Assembly: GCA_938045805.1 (NCBI GenBank)
Contig: CALIBL010000019.1
Span: 17,995 to 81,994, forward strand
Origin: an uncultured Rubripirellula sp.
Lineage (GTDB): Bacteria > Planctomycetota > Planctomycetia > Pirellulales > Pirellulaceae
DNA: 64,000 nt
Direction: 5' to 3'
How positions within the stretch are numbered: the stretch's first letter is position 1; each line of letters opens with the position of its first letter. Both the position numbers and the translations under genes were made by a program. Below, in pieces: positions 54,501 to 64,000 of this stretch. The notes under the pieces are model-generated. The model did no database searches and was not told the origin of the DNA. It saw only the letters and a program-made list of their open reading frames with translations.

Positions 54501-54715
54501 GAGGCCGCCTCATCGGGTAAATCAAGCCTGAGATCTGCTTCTCGATGTTCACGATCTGGTCCGTGGCAGAAGAAGCATTTGTCTGAAAGGATCGGTCTGA
54601 TTTCACGGTCAAATTGCACGGGTGTTTCTGCACCGGTGACGGAGAATCCGAGAACGTGAATCCAAGCGATGGCTGGAAGAATCGACCGATAAATGAAAGA
54701 TGAGCGGGTGGACAT
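51575..54715 (-). CDS. PSD1 protein with inserted LamG/concanavalin-like domain
   Basis: A 1046-residue protein with a signal peptide and PSCyt1 ([30 protein letters not shown]). DUF1549 follows with [20 protein letters not shown] and [12 protein letters not shown]. A LamG-like jelly roll (about 430-620; [60 protein letters not shown]) is inserted before DUF1553 ([20 protein letters not shown]). The LamG unit probably binds a carbohydrate. Two CxxCH motifs suggest haem binding. It is the upstream partner of the DUF1501 gene 18 bases away. Confidence 0.93.
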   Translation of the reverse strand: [1046 protein letters not shown]

Positions 54716-54844
54716 GTTGGCTTTGGGATTTGTCGTATCAATTCAAGCGAAGTGTGTCGAGTTTTGGCCTCTGGTGCGTGGCTGGTTTGGGGCTCGGTGA
54801 GCCCCATCCGTTTGCCCGCTGCCAATAAACGTTTTCTCACCGGA

Positions 54845-56212
54845 TCAGGCGAAGAGTTTGTGGACGACGCTTGCTTGATCGGGGCCGGTTAGTCGATGGG
54901 TTCTGCCACCGTGTTCGAACGTCAGATTTTCATGTGAGAGGCCGAGTGCATGGAGGATCGTGGCGTGGAGGTCACGGAAGTGGACTTTATCCTCCACGGC
55001 TTTAGCTCCCGTCTCACTCGTTTTCCCGTGAACATGGCCTGACTTCATCCCGCCTCCGGCGAGCCAAAACGTGAAGCCTTTTTCGTTGTGACCGGATTCA
55101 TCCTTACCGTCATCAGGCACAAGTCCGGGACGTCCAAATTCACCTCCCCAAACGATCAGCGTGTCGTCCAATAGACCCCTCGCCGCGAGGTCTTCCAGTA
55201 GGGCGGCTGTTGGCGCATCAATCGTCTCGCAGTTCGCTTCTAGATCACGGCGATGGTCCTTGTGTTGGTCCCACCCACCGTGATTGACTTCGACGAAGCG
55301 AACACCTGATTCGATAAACCGCCGAGCGAGCAAGCATTGTCGACCAAAGTCTGTCGGTCGGCAGGTTCCAACCGACAACTTCTTGCCAACTCGATACCTT
55401 TCCAACGTCGCTTTTGTTTCATTGCTGAGGTCGAGGATTTCCTGAGCGGAATCTTGCATTCGGAAAGCCAGTTCCATCGACTCAATTGCACCCTCTAATT
55501 GTTGATCGAGTTCTCGATCTGCAAAGTGCTGTCTGTTCATGGACTGAATCAGATCCAGTTGCGATCGCTGGCTTTTGTAGGGGAGAGATCCACCTCGGAT
55601 ATCACGAATGGTTGCCCGTGACATGTCTTCACCGTTGGTACCGATGGGTGTCCCGGTGAATTCGGTGGGAAGGAATGCGCTGGAGTAGACCGAAGGTTTG
55701 GAAGCGTTGAGGCTGATGAATCCCGGTAAGTTTTGGTTCTCGGTACCAAGACCATACGAGATCCATGATCCGATACTCGGTCGTTTCCTCAATCGCTCGC
55801 CGGTGTGCATTTGCAAGAAAGATTGAGCGTGATTACCTGTGTCAGCATACATGCCGTTGATGACGCAAAGGCGATCAGCGTGCTTGGACATTTCCGGCAA
55901 CAGGTCTGACATCCAGATACCGCTTTGGCCTCGCCGCTGGAAAGGATAAACCGATCCAGGATGTGGTTTGTTGCCCGTTTGTGGCTTGTAGTCAAATGTG
56001 TCCATCTGTGCGGGGCCGCCGCTCATGCACATGAAGATGACTCGTTTAGCTCGTGCCGGTATGGCAGCTGCGACTTGGTCCGGGTTGCTGGCGGTACTGG
56101 TTTCCCCTGCTTTGGAAAGCTGTTGATTCAAAGCTTCAAAGGCAAGTAGGCCAAAGCCACATGATGCGTTTTGCAGCATGGACCTACGTGAAAAGGATCG
56201 CTTGTTGCTCAT
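54845..56212 (-). CDS. DUF1501 protein, Tat-exported
   Basis: A 455-residue protein, shortest of the three. The Tat-like signal is [20 protein letters not shown]. Motifs are [75 protein letters not shown] and [16 protein letters not shown]. The His-Gly-Arg-Asp-His segment of the other two copies is replaced by Glu-Ser-Gly-His-Asn, so a putative ligand differs. It lies 11 bases downstream of its PSD1 partner. Confidence 0.92.
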   Translation of the reverse strand: MSNKRSFSRRSMLQNASCGFGLLAFEALNQQLSKAGETSTASNPDQVAAAIPARAKRVIFMCMSGGPAQMDTFDYKPQTGNKPHPGSVYPFQRRGQSGIWMSDLLPEMSKHADRLCVINGMYADTGNHAQSFLQMHTGERLRKRPSIGSWISYGLGTENQNLPGFISLNASKPSVYSSAFLPTEFTGTPIGTNGEDMSRATIRDIRGGSLPYKSQRSQLDLIQSMNRQHFADRELDQQLEGAIESMELAFRMQDSAQEILDLSNETKATLERYRVGKKLSVGTCRPTDFGRQCLLARRFIESGVRFVEVNHGGWDQHKDHRRDLEANCETIDAPTAALLEDLAARGLLDDTLIVWGGEFGRPGLVPDDGKDESGHNEKGFTFWLAGGGMKSGHVHGKTSETGAKAVEDKVHFRDLHATILHALGLSHENLTFEHGGRTHRLTGPDQASVVHKLFA

Positions 56213-56223
56213 GGTTCTTATCG

Positions 56224-59187
56224 CTAGTCAACGTATCGAAATTCGTTGGTACTCATGATGGCTTGTGTGTAACTTGCCAAGATTCGACCAGCTCTTCGTA
56301 AGGGATCTGTGATGTCATGCTGCAGTTCGTTTTGCAGTAACTCAAAAAACTGAATGCCCTCCGCAATCTCACTCGGACTCGGTTGTCTCTGTAGCGTTCT
56401 TGCGAAGATTAGCTCGATCTTATGCCGATCTTCGGGTAAGTCTTTAATTTGGTCCGCAAACTGTTGAGTCTGATTCAGGAGGAAGTCGCTATTCATCAAG
56501 AACAAGGACTGTGTCGGAAGCGTGGTGGTTTCTCGTTGACCCACCACCGCGACGCCATCAGGTAGATCGAAAGCGGCTAACTGTGTTGGTGGAGCATGGC
56601 GTAACATGCAGAGGAAAATACTTCGCCGGTTAGTGTCACGATGTAAATCTGTCGATTCGCCGGGCGGCCAATTGATCAGCATGTCAACGGAGTCGACGTC
56701 CGAGCCTTCTCGCGTGCTGGTATCAAGAGTTCCACTTGCCATCAGAATGGAATCACGGATGGATTCAGCATCGAGTCGACGGCGAGGGTGCCTCGTGTAC
56801 CAATGATTCGTTGGGTCTAGCTGGTGTCTCTCTTGGTCGCACCAACTATCAAGCTGATAGGTACGTGAAAGGACAATTGATCGAATGAGTTGCTTGATGG
56901 ACCATTCACCACTGACTAACTCACTTGCTAGGTAATCCAGTAGCTCAGGATGAGTGGGGGACGATCCATACACGCCAAAATCATTTGGAGTTGAAACGAT
57001 ACCTTTCCCCATCAAGTTCAGCCAAATTCGATTTGCAAGAACACGAGTGGTAAGTGGATGGTGATCCGATGTGATCCAGCGAGCGAGTTTTAGTCGACCG
57101 CTCTCATTATCAGAAATCGGGCTCGTTTTTAAATTCTCGGGAAGATGCGTTTGGTCGATTGACAAAAATCCGCGAGGGACGACTTCTCCAAGTTTCTTGC
57201 TTTCACCGTTGATGTGAATCTTGCAGTCGGTTGGTTTGTTTTTATCTCGCACTCCCATTGCGAACCCAAGCGTTTGGATCGGTTCCGGTCCAACGGGTTG
57301 CCCTGAGGTTCGGTGCAGTGCCGCCGCCCGCTCGCCGGGGATAGCATACTCATAGATTGCAATCTGGCCGATGTTACCTTCGAGCGGTGCGAACTGATCA
57401 CTTCGTGTTGCGATGGAAATCTCATTGGATTCTCCAAAGGTTGCCGGTAGTGATGCATCAATTTCGGGTTGGCCGTTCAGGTAGACTCGAACCTGATTCC
57501 CTTCTCGCGTGAACGTCACGTGATTCCATGTGTTCGGCGGGATTTCAGTGGAGCCACCAATCGTTTGCTTGGCATCATTACCGTTGAATGCAAAAAGTTT
57601 GCCGGTGCGGGTGGACTCATGATTCCCCCCAATACCCAAGTGATCACCTGGTAATGTTTTGTTTCCCCATTCAGCTCGGGACAGTAAATACGCAGTAATG
57701 GGTCTGGATTGGTTGTCGAGAGCGTTTCGGAACCAAAAAGAGATTGAGTAGTCCGTCGTATTCTTTTTTAGCGATGTGCGAATCGAAGAGTTCTTGACCT
57801 GCGCGAATGTCGCACCATCAAACCCGGCGGCATTTTGGAGATCGAGGTGAACCGGTGCTTTTCCAAGTTTCTCATACAGTAATGGTTTAAGATCTTGGAT
57901 CGCGACTGCATAGCTTGGATCAAGGTTTGGAGTGGCTGTTCGATCGATCTTATTGGTTTCAGGACGAGGCAGCTTACTTGTTAGTTGGTGCAAGGCGGTT
58001 GGAGGTGCGGTAAGTTTCTCATTACCCGCTGCGCCATAGAGAGTCTCAGTGCTGGTGAAGATTCCTGCGAGTGCGTAATAGTCTCGGGTCGAGATCGGGT
58101 CATGTTTGTGATCGTGGCACCTCGCGCAGGAAACACTCATTCCCGTCAATCCCGTGCTGATTACGTTGATTTGATCGTCAACAATATCCATCGCGAAATT
58201 GTTGTTCATCGCGGAGGCGGGCTTGGAGCCGATTGCAAGAAATCCGGTTGCGGTCAGTAGACGGTTTCTTTCGGTTGCCGAATCATGCGGTAGGAGGTCA
58301 CCTGCAATCTGTTCTGTGATGAATCGGTCCAAAGGCAGGTCGCGATTCAATGCATCGATCACGTAGTTGCGGTATCTCCAAGCGTGAGGAAAGCTCGCGT
58401 TGCGACCCAGTCCATCATCTCCGTTTGATTCACCGTATCTCGCGAGATCCAACCAATGGCGAGCCCAGCGAACGCCAAATTGAGGACTGGAGAGTAACTC
58501 GTTAACCACATCAACAATTGCAGTCTTGCGGTCGTTCTGACAAGCTTGTTCAAAATGCTGAACCTGCTTCATTGTTGGTGGTAATCCGACCAGATCGTAG
58601 TGCAGTCGTCTGAGAAGTGTGCGTGGTGGGGCATCTTTGGTTGGGCGAACCGCAGCAGTTTCCATTGCAGCGAGCGTAAAAAAATCGATCGGTTCAGTGA
58701 CCCAATCCCTATCCTTAACGGTCGGGATCCGCGGTGCAGTGCGAGGCTGAAATGCCCAATGGTCGGTTGTGGATGGCTTTTCATCCGTGGGAGCGGTCGT
58801 TGGTGAGGTGTTTACGTGGCGGGGGTCATAAGCACCATCGCGGATCCATTTTTCAAAGTCGCGCTGAATCGGTTCAGGTAATGGTCCATCGGGAGGCATC
58901 TCGATTCCGTCGTAGCGGATCGCTTGCAGGATCAAACTGCTATCAGGATCTCCGGCAACAACGGCGGTACCCGACTCACCACCACTTTGAATTCCATCGA
59001 GAGTGTCGAGCAAAAGTTTCCCACCCACTGAATCGGATTCGGCAGAATGACAGGAGTAGCAGTGCTGCACGAGGACTGGCCGAATCTTACTTTCGAAGAA
59101 AACAGACCTCTCATCAGCCAAGGCACCAGCCTGAAGAATCAGGTTGGCGCAGGTGAGAATCGCGGTTGTGATTGCGGCGCGAGTCAC
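56224..59187 (-). CDS. PSD1 protein with inserted LamG/concanavalin-like domain
   Basis: A 987-residue protein with a signal peptide (1-24), GTG start. PSCyt1 shows [20 protein letters not shown] and [13 protein letters not shown]1549 shows [20 protein letters not shown] and [13 protein letters not shown] LamG-like unit (about 450-640; [60 protein letters not shown]) precedes DUF1553 ([20 protein letters not shown]). The layout matches the copy at 51.6 kb, but the sequences are clearly diverged, so this is an old duplication. Its DUF1501 partner follows after 11 bases. Confidence 0.92.
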   Translation of the reverse strand: MTRAAITTAILTCANLILQAGALADERSVFFESKIRPVLVQHCYSCHSAESDSVGGKLLLDTLDGIQSGGESGTAVVAGDPDSSLILQAIRYDGIEMPPDGPLPEPIQRDFEKWIRDGAYDPRHVNTSPTTAPTDEKPSTTDHWAFQPRTAPRIPTVKDRDWVTEPIDFFTLAAMETAAVRPTKDAPPRTLLRRLHYDLVGLPPTMKQVQHFEQACQNDRKTAIVDVVNELLSSPQFGVRWARHWLDLARYGESNGDDGLGRNASFPHAWRYRNYVIDALNRDLPLDRFITEQIAGDLLPHDSATERNRLLTATGFLAIGSKPASAMNNNFAMDIVDDQINVISTGLTGMSVSCARCHDHKHDPISTRDYYALAGIFTSTETLYGAAGNEKLTAPPTALHQLTSKLPRPETNKIDRTATPNLDPSYAVAIQDLKPLLYEKLGKAPVHLDLQNAAGFDGATFAQVKNSSIRTSLKKNTTDYSISFWFRNALDNQSRPITAYLLSRAEWGNKTLPGDHLGIGGNHESTRTGKLFAFNGNDAKQTIGGSTEIPPNTWNHVTFTREGNQVRVYLNGQPEIDASLPATFGESNEISIATRSDQFAPLEGNIGQIAIYEYAIPGERAAALHRTSGQPVGPEPIQTLGFAMGVRDKNKPTDCKIHINGESKKLGEVVPRGFLSIDQTHLPENLKTSPISDNESGRLKLARWITSDHHPLTTRVLANRIWLNLMGKGIVSTPNDFGVYGSSPTHPELLDYLASELVSGEWSIKQLIRSIVLSRTYQLDSWCDQERHQLDPTNHWYTRHPRRRLDAESIRDSILMASGTLDTSTREGSDVDSVDMLINWPPGESTDLHRDTNRRSIFLCMLRHAPPTQLAAFDLPDGVAVVGQRETTTLPTQSLFLMNSDFLLNQTQQFADQIKDLPEDRHKIELIFARTLQRQPSPSEIAEGIQFFELLQNELQHDITDPLRRAGRILASYTQAIMSTNEFRYVD

Positions 59188-59615
59188 GATGGAAAGAAAG
59201 CAGGTGGGAGTGGTTGGTGGGGATAGTGAACTTTGGCACGCCAGATGGCAATGAGATCCTAAGAGGAATGCGAGTCACTGAAACAGCTAAATTGTCGTAC
59301 AATCTGCTTCCCACTGCAACGAAGAACTGCCGCCCAACGGCTTTGAATCGCGTGTTAGGTGAGATTAAGGTGGTTATGCTGCCTCTTGTGTCCTAGCTGG
59401 ACTCGTTTTCAGGCCTCAAAACCTGCGATCGAATTGCTTGTTCAGTGAGCTGTTTTCGGCAAGATCCTTGAACTCGTGACACCATCACCTTCGTGGGGTC
59501 AACTTATCATCAAACGGAAATCGGAGAAGTCCTGTTGATCAGCCCTTACTTGCACCTCGGTTTTTCATTGAAATTGGTTCGTGGTTATTGGCTGCCCGCC
59601 AACTTGATCACCCGA
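59188..59615. other. Divergent intergenic region, no gene seen
   Basis: This 428-base region lies between the minus-strand PSD1 gene and the plus-strand hydrolase gene and must carry both promoters. The hydrolase frame is open from 59493, but that part lacks protein-like features. No promoter boxes could be assigned with confidence. Confidence 0.45.
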
Positions 59616-61304
59616 ATGATCTGCAGCGTTTTTGCCGCAATCTTCATACTCTTTGCAGGCGTTTCAGTTAGTGGACAAGAGCTTAGCCCTTTCCCCGGAG
59701 TCGAGACGAAGTGGAATGGTTTTGTTCGGCATGACTTTCAGGTGAATGGTAACTCCGTACTGGTCGTGTCTCCCGATCAACCAGCCGAGGGAAACCCTTG
59801 GGTATGGCATGGAGAGTTTTTTGGGCATAAGCCTGCGCCAGATATCGAGCTTCTCCGTCGAGGCTTTCACATTGTTTACCTTCGAGTGCCGAACATGCTC
59901 GGTTCTCCACCGGCAGTGGAGCATTGGAATCGTTTGTACTTAGAGTTAACACAAACCTACGGTCTATCAAAAAAGGTCTCGCTAGTAGGTCTCAGTCGCG
60001 GCGGTCTTTATTGTTACAACTGGGCCTCAAGGTATCCGGACCGCGTGGCTTGTATTTACGGGGATGCACCGGTTTGTGATTTCAAAAGCTGGCCAGGTGG
60101 ACAGGGTAGTGGTAAGGGTAGCCCAAAGGATTGGGACCTCGTCCTGAGCCAGTATGGATTTGCGTCTGATGAAGAGGCGAATCGATACCAGGGAAACCCT
60201 ATCGATTCTCTTGAACCGCTTGCCAAGGCAAACGTACCTCTGCTTCATGTCTTTGGGGATGCCGATGAGGTGGTTCCGTGGCGCGAGAATACCGGCCTCC
60301 TCGCTGATCGATATCGGGCCTTGGGGGGATCCATTGAGTTGATACAGAAACCGGGTGTTGGGCATCATCCCCATAGCCTCGAAGATCCTAAGCCAATTGT
60401 TGATTTCATCATTCGTCATGCATCGAGTAATCCGCCACCGATTATCAAAAAGCAAAAACTAGATCCCGTTGATGAGATCGCAATCGCGTTGGAACCGTCT
60501 CGCAAGATTGCCTACAAGACGGTGGCGAAAGATGGAACGGATGCATCCAAAGGCCGGCGGGAACTCTTCCTGCATCTGTTCGAGCCATCGGGTGAGGCCA
60601 ATGCAGTTGAGGCGAGTGATCATGGACGATCTTGCTTTGTGGTGATCCACGGTGGTGGGTGGACCGGTGGAGAGCCTCGCAGGATGTATCCTTTCGCTTC
60701 ACACTTTGCTGAAAAGGGAATGGTTGGCATTAGCGTTCAATATCGACTTTTAGATGCCAAGCTAGGGGCTACTGTGTTTGATTCTGTTTCGGATGTTCGG
60801 ACCGCTTTGCGATTCATCAAGGAACATCATCAGCAGCTTGGGATCGATCCGGATCGCATCACGGTCAGTGGCGGATCAGCAGGAGGGCATCTTGCTGCCG
60901 CAACCGCAATGTTCTCGGATATCAACGCCGAAGGTGACTCGCTCAAGACGAATCCGACACCTCACTCACTTGTTCTGCTCTTCCCAGTGATCGATACATC
61001 TTCCGAGGGATATGGGCAAAAAAAGATCGGAGATGATTGGGAGCGATTGTCACCGCTCCATCGAGTCACCTCCGGTTTGCCACCGACCTTGATCTTTCAT
61101 GGTAGCGGAGATCGAGTAACGCCTTACGTGGGCGCAACCGGCTTTTATGAAAAGATGAAACAAAGTGGTAACGTCTGTGAGTTGGAGACACATGAGGGTG
61201 GACGGCATGGCTATCTCATGTTCGATCGTTCGCTCTTTTTGCAGACGCTAGCTAGAATGGAGGAGTTCTTCGCTGAGCATCACTTGTTGTCCAGTCGCGA
61301 GTGA
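59616..61304 (+). CDS. Two alpha/beta hydrolase domains fused in one secreted protein
   Basis: A 562-residue protein with a signal peptide (MICSVFAAIFILFAGVSVSG). The N-terminal hydrolase (about 30-290) has nucleophile Ser127 in LVGLSRGGLYCYNW, Asp in HVFGDADEVVPW and His in PGVGHHPHSLEDP. The C-terminal hydrolase (about 310-560) is of the esterase/lipase BD-FAE type, with VIHGGGWTGGEPRR (oxyanion HGGGW), VSGGSAGGHLAAATA, IFHGSGDRVTPY and ETHEGGRHGYL. Both triads look complete. Such pairs could remove different acyl groups from one polysaccharide, such as acetyl and feruloyl-like esters. The substrate is not known. The frame opens at 59493; ATG at 59616 gives the signal peptide. Confidence 0.88.
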   Translation: MICSVFAAIFILFAGVSVSGQELSPFPGVETKWNGFVRHDFQVNGNSVLVVSPDQPAEGNPWVWHGEFFGHKPAPDIELLRRGFHIVYLRVPNMLGSPPAVEHWNRLYLELTQTYGLSKKVSLVGLSRGGLYCYNWASRYPDRVACIYGDAPVCDFKSWPGGQGSGKGSPKDWDLVLSQYGFASDEEANRYQGNPIDSLEPLAKANVPLLHVFGDADEVVPWRENTGLLADRYRALGGSIELIQKPGVGHHPHSLEDPKPIVDFIIRHASSNPPPIIKKQKLDPVDEIAIALEPSRKIAYKTVAKDGTDASKGRRELFLHLFEPSGEANAVEASDHGRSCFVVIHGGGWTGGEPRRMYPFASHFAEKGMVGISVQYRLLDAKLGATVFDSVSDVRTALRFIKEHHQQLGIDPDRITVSGGSAGGHLAAATAMFSDINAEGDSLKTNPTPHSLVLLFPVIDTSSEGYGQKKIGDDWERLSPLHRVTSGLPPTLIFHGSGDRVTPYVGATGFYEKMKQSGNVCELETHEGGRHGYLMFDRSLFLQTLARMEEFFAEHHLLSSRE

Positions 61305-61636
61305 ACCCACCCCAAGCCTTGGTGCACCTTTAGTCCAATTTCAGGTGAGTCCAATGGTGGGTTGTTTGTTAATCGGGCTGACCTTACTGCGGTGGGTCGC
61401 TTTTTGCGTTTATTGAGGGGCAAGGAGTCGCAGAATTGCGGAGGTTCCCCAGCGGGGTTTGTTTTGCCGGTTGTTGCGGGCAGAGAATTTCGGGACACTC
61501 TTGGTAGGTGTGCTCGGGACCGAAAAGTCGTCGTGGTGTTTCCGCGTCAACTAGGGCTCTGCTGGCAGATAGGTTTTCAATCCACAACAGATTTTTGCGC
61601 GCTCGCACTGCGTTTGATTTGAGTTGGTTAGGAATA
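61305..61636. other. Intergenic region, no gene seen
   Basis: This 332-base gap lies between the double hydrolase and the last PSD1 gene, both on the plus strand. An 86-codon frame (61362-61622) has no recognisable likeness and poor start context. The length leaves room for a separate promoter for the PSD1 gene. Confidence 0.4.
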
Positions 61637-64000
61637 ATGAAGAAATTTTTAAATGTTCTTGTCGTCTTGCTGTTGATGCAGTTTTCCCAAGGCCAGCGAC
61701 TCGATGCGGAGGATACCGTCGATTTCAGCCAAGACATCCTTCCGCTATTGGCTGAGAATTGTTTTGCGTGTCATGGTTTCGATGCCGAAGCGCGCGAGGC
61801 GGATCTGCGTCTTGATACCCGCGACGGAGCAACCGGCGGTGACGCGGGCGGCGGTGTTGTCGTTGCCGGTGACGCTGGGGCCAGTGAATTAGTTGATCGA
61901 TTGTGGTCGGATGATCCCGATCTTGTGATGCCTCCACCGGAGACCGGTAAGAGCTTATCGAAGACACAGCGAGAGTTAATCAGCAAGTGGATTGACGAGG
62001 GAGCTTCGTATGATTCGCACTGGGCTTTTGTTGCGCCAAAGCGGCCAGAGATACCTGCGTCGATCAATGCCGCAGGGTCAGAGCATCCCATCGATCGATT
62101 TGTTCAGCACCGTCTCGCAGCAATCGGACTCGATGCAGCTCCGTCGGCAGATCCATCGACTCTGATTCGCCGAGTGAGTCTCGATCTGATCGGCTTGCCG
62201 CCTGAACCTCAGGAGGTTGCAGACTTTGAGAAAGATTGGGCAGTCGATTCCGCAAAGGCTTGGGAACGTCTGGTGGATCGGTTATTGGAGAGCGAGCATT
62301 ACGGCGAACGCTGGGCACGGTGGTGGCTCGATCAAGCACGATATGCGGACAGCAATGGCTACTCCATCGATGCTCCGCGTTCGATTTGGAAGTACCGCGA
62401 CTGGGTGGTGGACGCTTTTAATCATGACCTCCCGTTCGATCAATTCACGATTGAACAGCTCGCTGGGGATCTGTTGCCGAACGCGACCACGTCGCAGAAG
62501 GTCGCGACTGGGTTTCATCGAAACACTCAGATCAACCAAGAGGGTGGAATCGACAAAGAGCAATTTCGCATCGATAGCGTTTTTGATCGAGTCGGGACGA
62601 CTGGAACTGTTTGGTTGGGTCTGACAGTTGGGTGCGCACAATGTCACGACCACAAGTTTGACCCGATTTCACAAAAAGAGTTTTACCAGCTCTTTGCATT
62701 CTTCAATAACCAAGATGAACCGTCGATCAAGGTCTATCCCCCGGGAACCGATCTCGATGCACTCACGGCACGCCGAAATGATCTTCAAGATCAGATGAAC
62801 AATCGCTTCAAAGATGTTGAGGAGACGCTGCAAAAATGGGAAGAGGGCCTCGGCGAAACGCAAAAGAAAGATCTCGGAGGTAACCTCGCGAAGGTGCTTA
62901 CAAAGGAGGCCAGCAAACGAAGCTTTGATGATAAGGCGATCTTGCTTGCGGAGGCACCTGACCTCTTGGATGACAATCAGCGTAAAAGCTTCCAAGCATT
63001 GCGAGATGAGTATGCCGATGTGAACCGAAAGATAAACGATGTTCCAACGACGATGGTGTTTAGCGAACGAAAAGAGCCCCGCAAGACAACGGTCTATGTC
63101 AAAGGAGACTTCACTCGTCCATCCGAAGAGGTATCGCCGGGGACACTTTCAATCCTGCATGACTTCGTTGGGGATCATGATTCGGTAAATCGACTTGACT
63201 TGGCACGTTGGATTGTTGAGCCGAAGAATCCGATGACAGCACGCGTTATCGTGAATCGTGTTTGGCAGCAATATTTTGGAGTTGGCATTGTCGCGACCGA
63301 AAACGATTTTGGATTAGTGGGTGCGAGACCGACTCATCCTGAATTGTTGGACTGGTTGGCGGTCGAGTGGGTTCAGAGCGGCTGGAGTTTGAAAAAACTA
63401 CACCGTCTAATTGTCTCCAGCCATACCTATCAGCAGACCTCCCAGATGTTGCCTTCGATGAGTGCCGCACTGGAGGTTGATGCCGATAATCGCTACCTGT
63501 GGCGTCAAAATCGTTTGCGGCTGGATGCTGAATTGGTTCGTGACGTTGCTTTGACAGCCAGCGGATTGCTTTCACGGAAAAAGGGAGGGCCGCCGGTCTA
63601 TCCACCGATTCCTGATGGAGTGATGGGGCAGGGGCAAGTTCGAAGGTCGTGGTCGGTGAGTAAAGGTGAAGACCGCTATCGTCGAGGCTTGTATACATTC
63701 GTTTATCGTGGGACTCCACCTCCGTCCCTCAAGGTGTTTGACGCTCCGGAGGGTTTTAGCAGTTGCACTCGCCGAACTCGCAGTAACACACCTCTTCAGT
63801 CATTGACGCTGATGAATGACTCAGCGTTTTTCGAATTTGCCGAGAACCTCGCACAGATTGTTGAGAAGGAAGGATTGGAGACTGCCTTCCAGCGTTGTAC
63901 GAGTCGTCAGCCCAACGAAACAGAACTTAGCTTGCTCAGAGGTCTCGATAAGCTCACCGTGGCTCGAGCGCTACTGAACCTTGATGAGACAATCACGAGA
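61637..64000 (+). CDS. PSD1 protein, runs off the right edge (nearly complete)
   Basis: ATG at 61637 (purine-rich GGAATA just upstream) opens a frame that is still open at 64000 (788 residues). The signal peptide is [20 protein letters not shown]. PSCyt1 shows [20 protein letters not shown] and [10 protein letters not shown]. DUF1549 shows [20 protein letters not shown] and [13 protein letters not shown]. DUF1553 shows [20 protein letters not shown] and [20 protein letters not shown]-like text near the end. There is no LamG insert, so it is the shortest of the four. The last visible residues (LNLDETITR) match the C-terminal end of the copy at 51.6 kb, so only one or two residues are missing. 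A DUF1501 partner is expected just outside the window. Confidence 0.92.
   Translation, partial: [788 protein letters not shown]

Noticed and set aside
61362..61622. 86-codon frame before the last PSD1 gene
   Set aside because: No family likeness and no usable start context; it is more likely a chance frame.
1..64000. CRISPR arrays, insertion sequences, prophage or integrase genes
   Set aside because: No spaced repeats, transposase-like frames or terminal inverted repeats were seen; gene content looks uniformly chromosomal.

Overview
The window looks like chromosomal DNA from a marine-type planctomycete (Pirellulaceae-like; this assignment is inferred from gene content). The markers are several PSD1/DUF1501 gene pairs, a sulfatase with the Cys-type maturation motif, DUF1080 and ASPIC/UnbV proteins, many lipoprotein and Tat-type signals, and genes for the methanofuran-linked C1 pathway that planctomycetes share with methanogens and methylotrophs. 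No rRNA, tRNA, IS element, integrase or CRISPR array was seen.

Layout. 1-9.3 kb: a probable gene tail, hflK-hflC, then a three-gene efflux set (TolC-like lipoprotein, HlyD-type adaptor, MacB-type ABC protein). 9.3-14.7 kb, minus strand: a YhaN/SbcC-like coiled-coil protein that seems to have lost its ATPase motifs, a ThiF/MoeB-type E1 enzyme and a sialate O-acetylesterase. 15.1-20.8 kb: a HEAT-repeat lipoprotein, a phosphoglycerate-mutase-like probable homoserine kinase next to a four-ACT aspartate kinase, and a receiver-SpoIIE phosphatase. 20.9-26.7 kb: the C1 block ftr - fwdD - small ORF - fwdB - fwdA - fwdC. 26.8-34.7 kb: FKBP isomerase, sulfatase-HEAT protein, serine hydrolase, TruB, Nudix hydrolase and an RlmKL-type rRNA methyltransferase. 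35.0-38.2 kb: arsS - arsM-like - SDR, a probable arsenosugar pathway. 38.5-40.2 kb: a DUF1080 protein and a Cu-Zn superoxide dismutase with a clear terminator. 40.3-64 kb: a TPR/FG-GAP lipoprotein, three DUF1501/PSD1 pairs, a metzincin-like protein, a double alpha/beta hydrolase and a fourth PSD1 gene that runs off the right edge.

The most notable observation is in fwdB, the catalytic subunit of formylmethanofuran dehydrogenase. The reading frame is interrupted only by a UGA at 23106-23108. This is the codon for the metal-ligating Cys/Sec of the family, it is followed by His-Gly-Pro as in E. coli formate dehydrogenase H, and a perfect 8-bp hairpin starts 5 nt after it. I read this as a selenocysteine codon, giving a 444-residue selenoprotein. 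The [4Fe-4S] cysteines of FwdB and a separate FwdD molybdopterin-binding subunit are also present. The complex therefore looks like a redox-active, methanogen-type enzyme rather than the cofactor-less formyltransferase/hydrolase complex of Methylorubrum.
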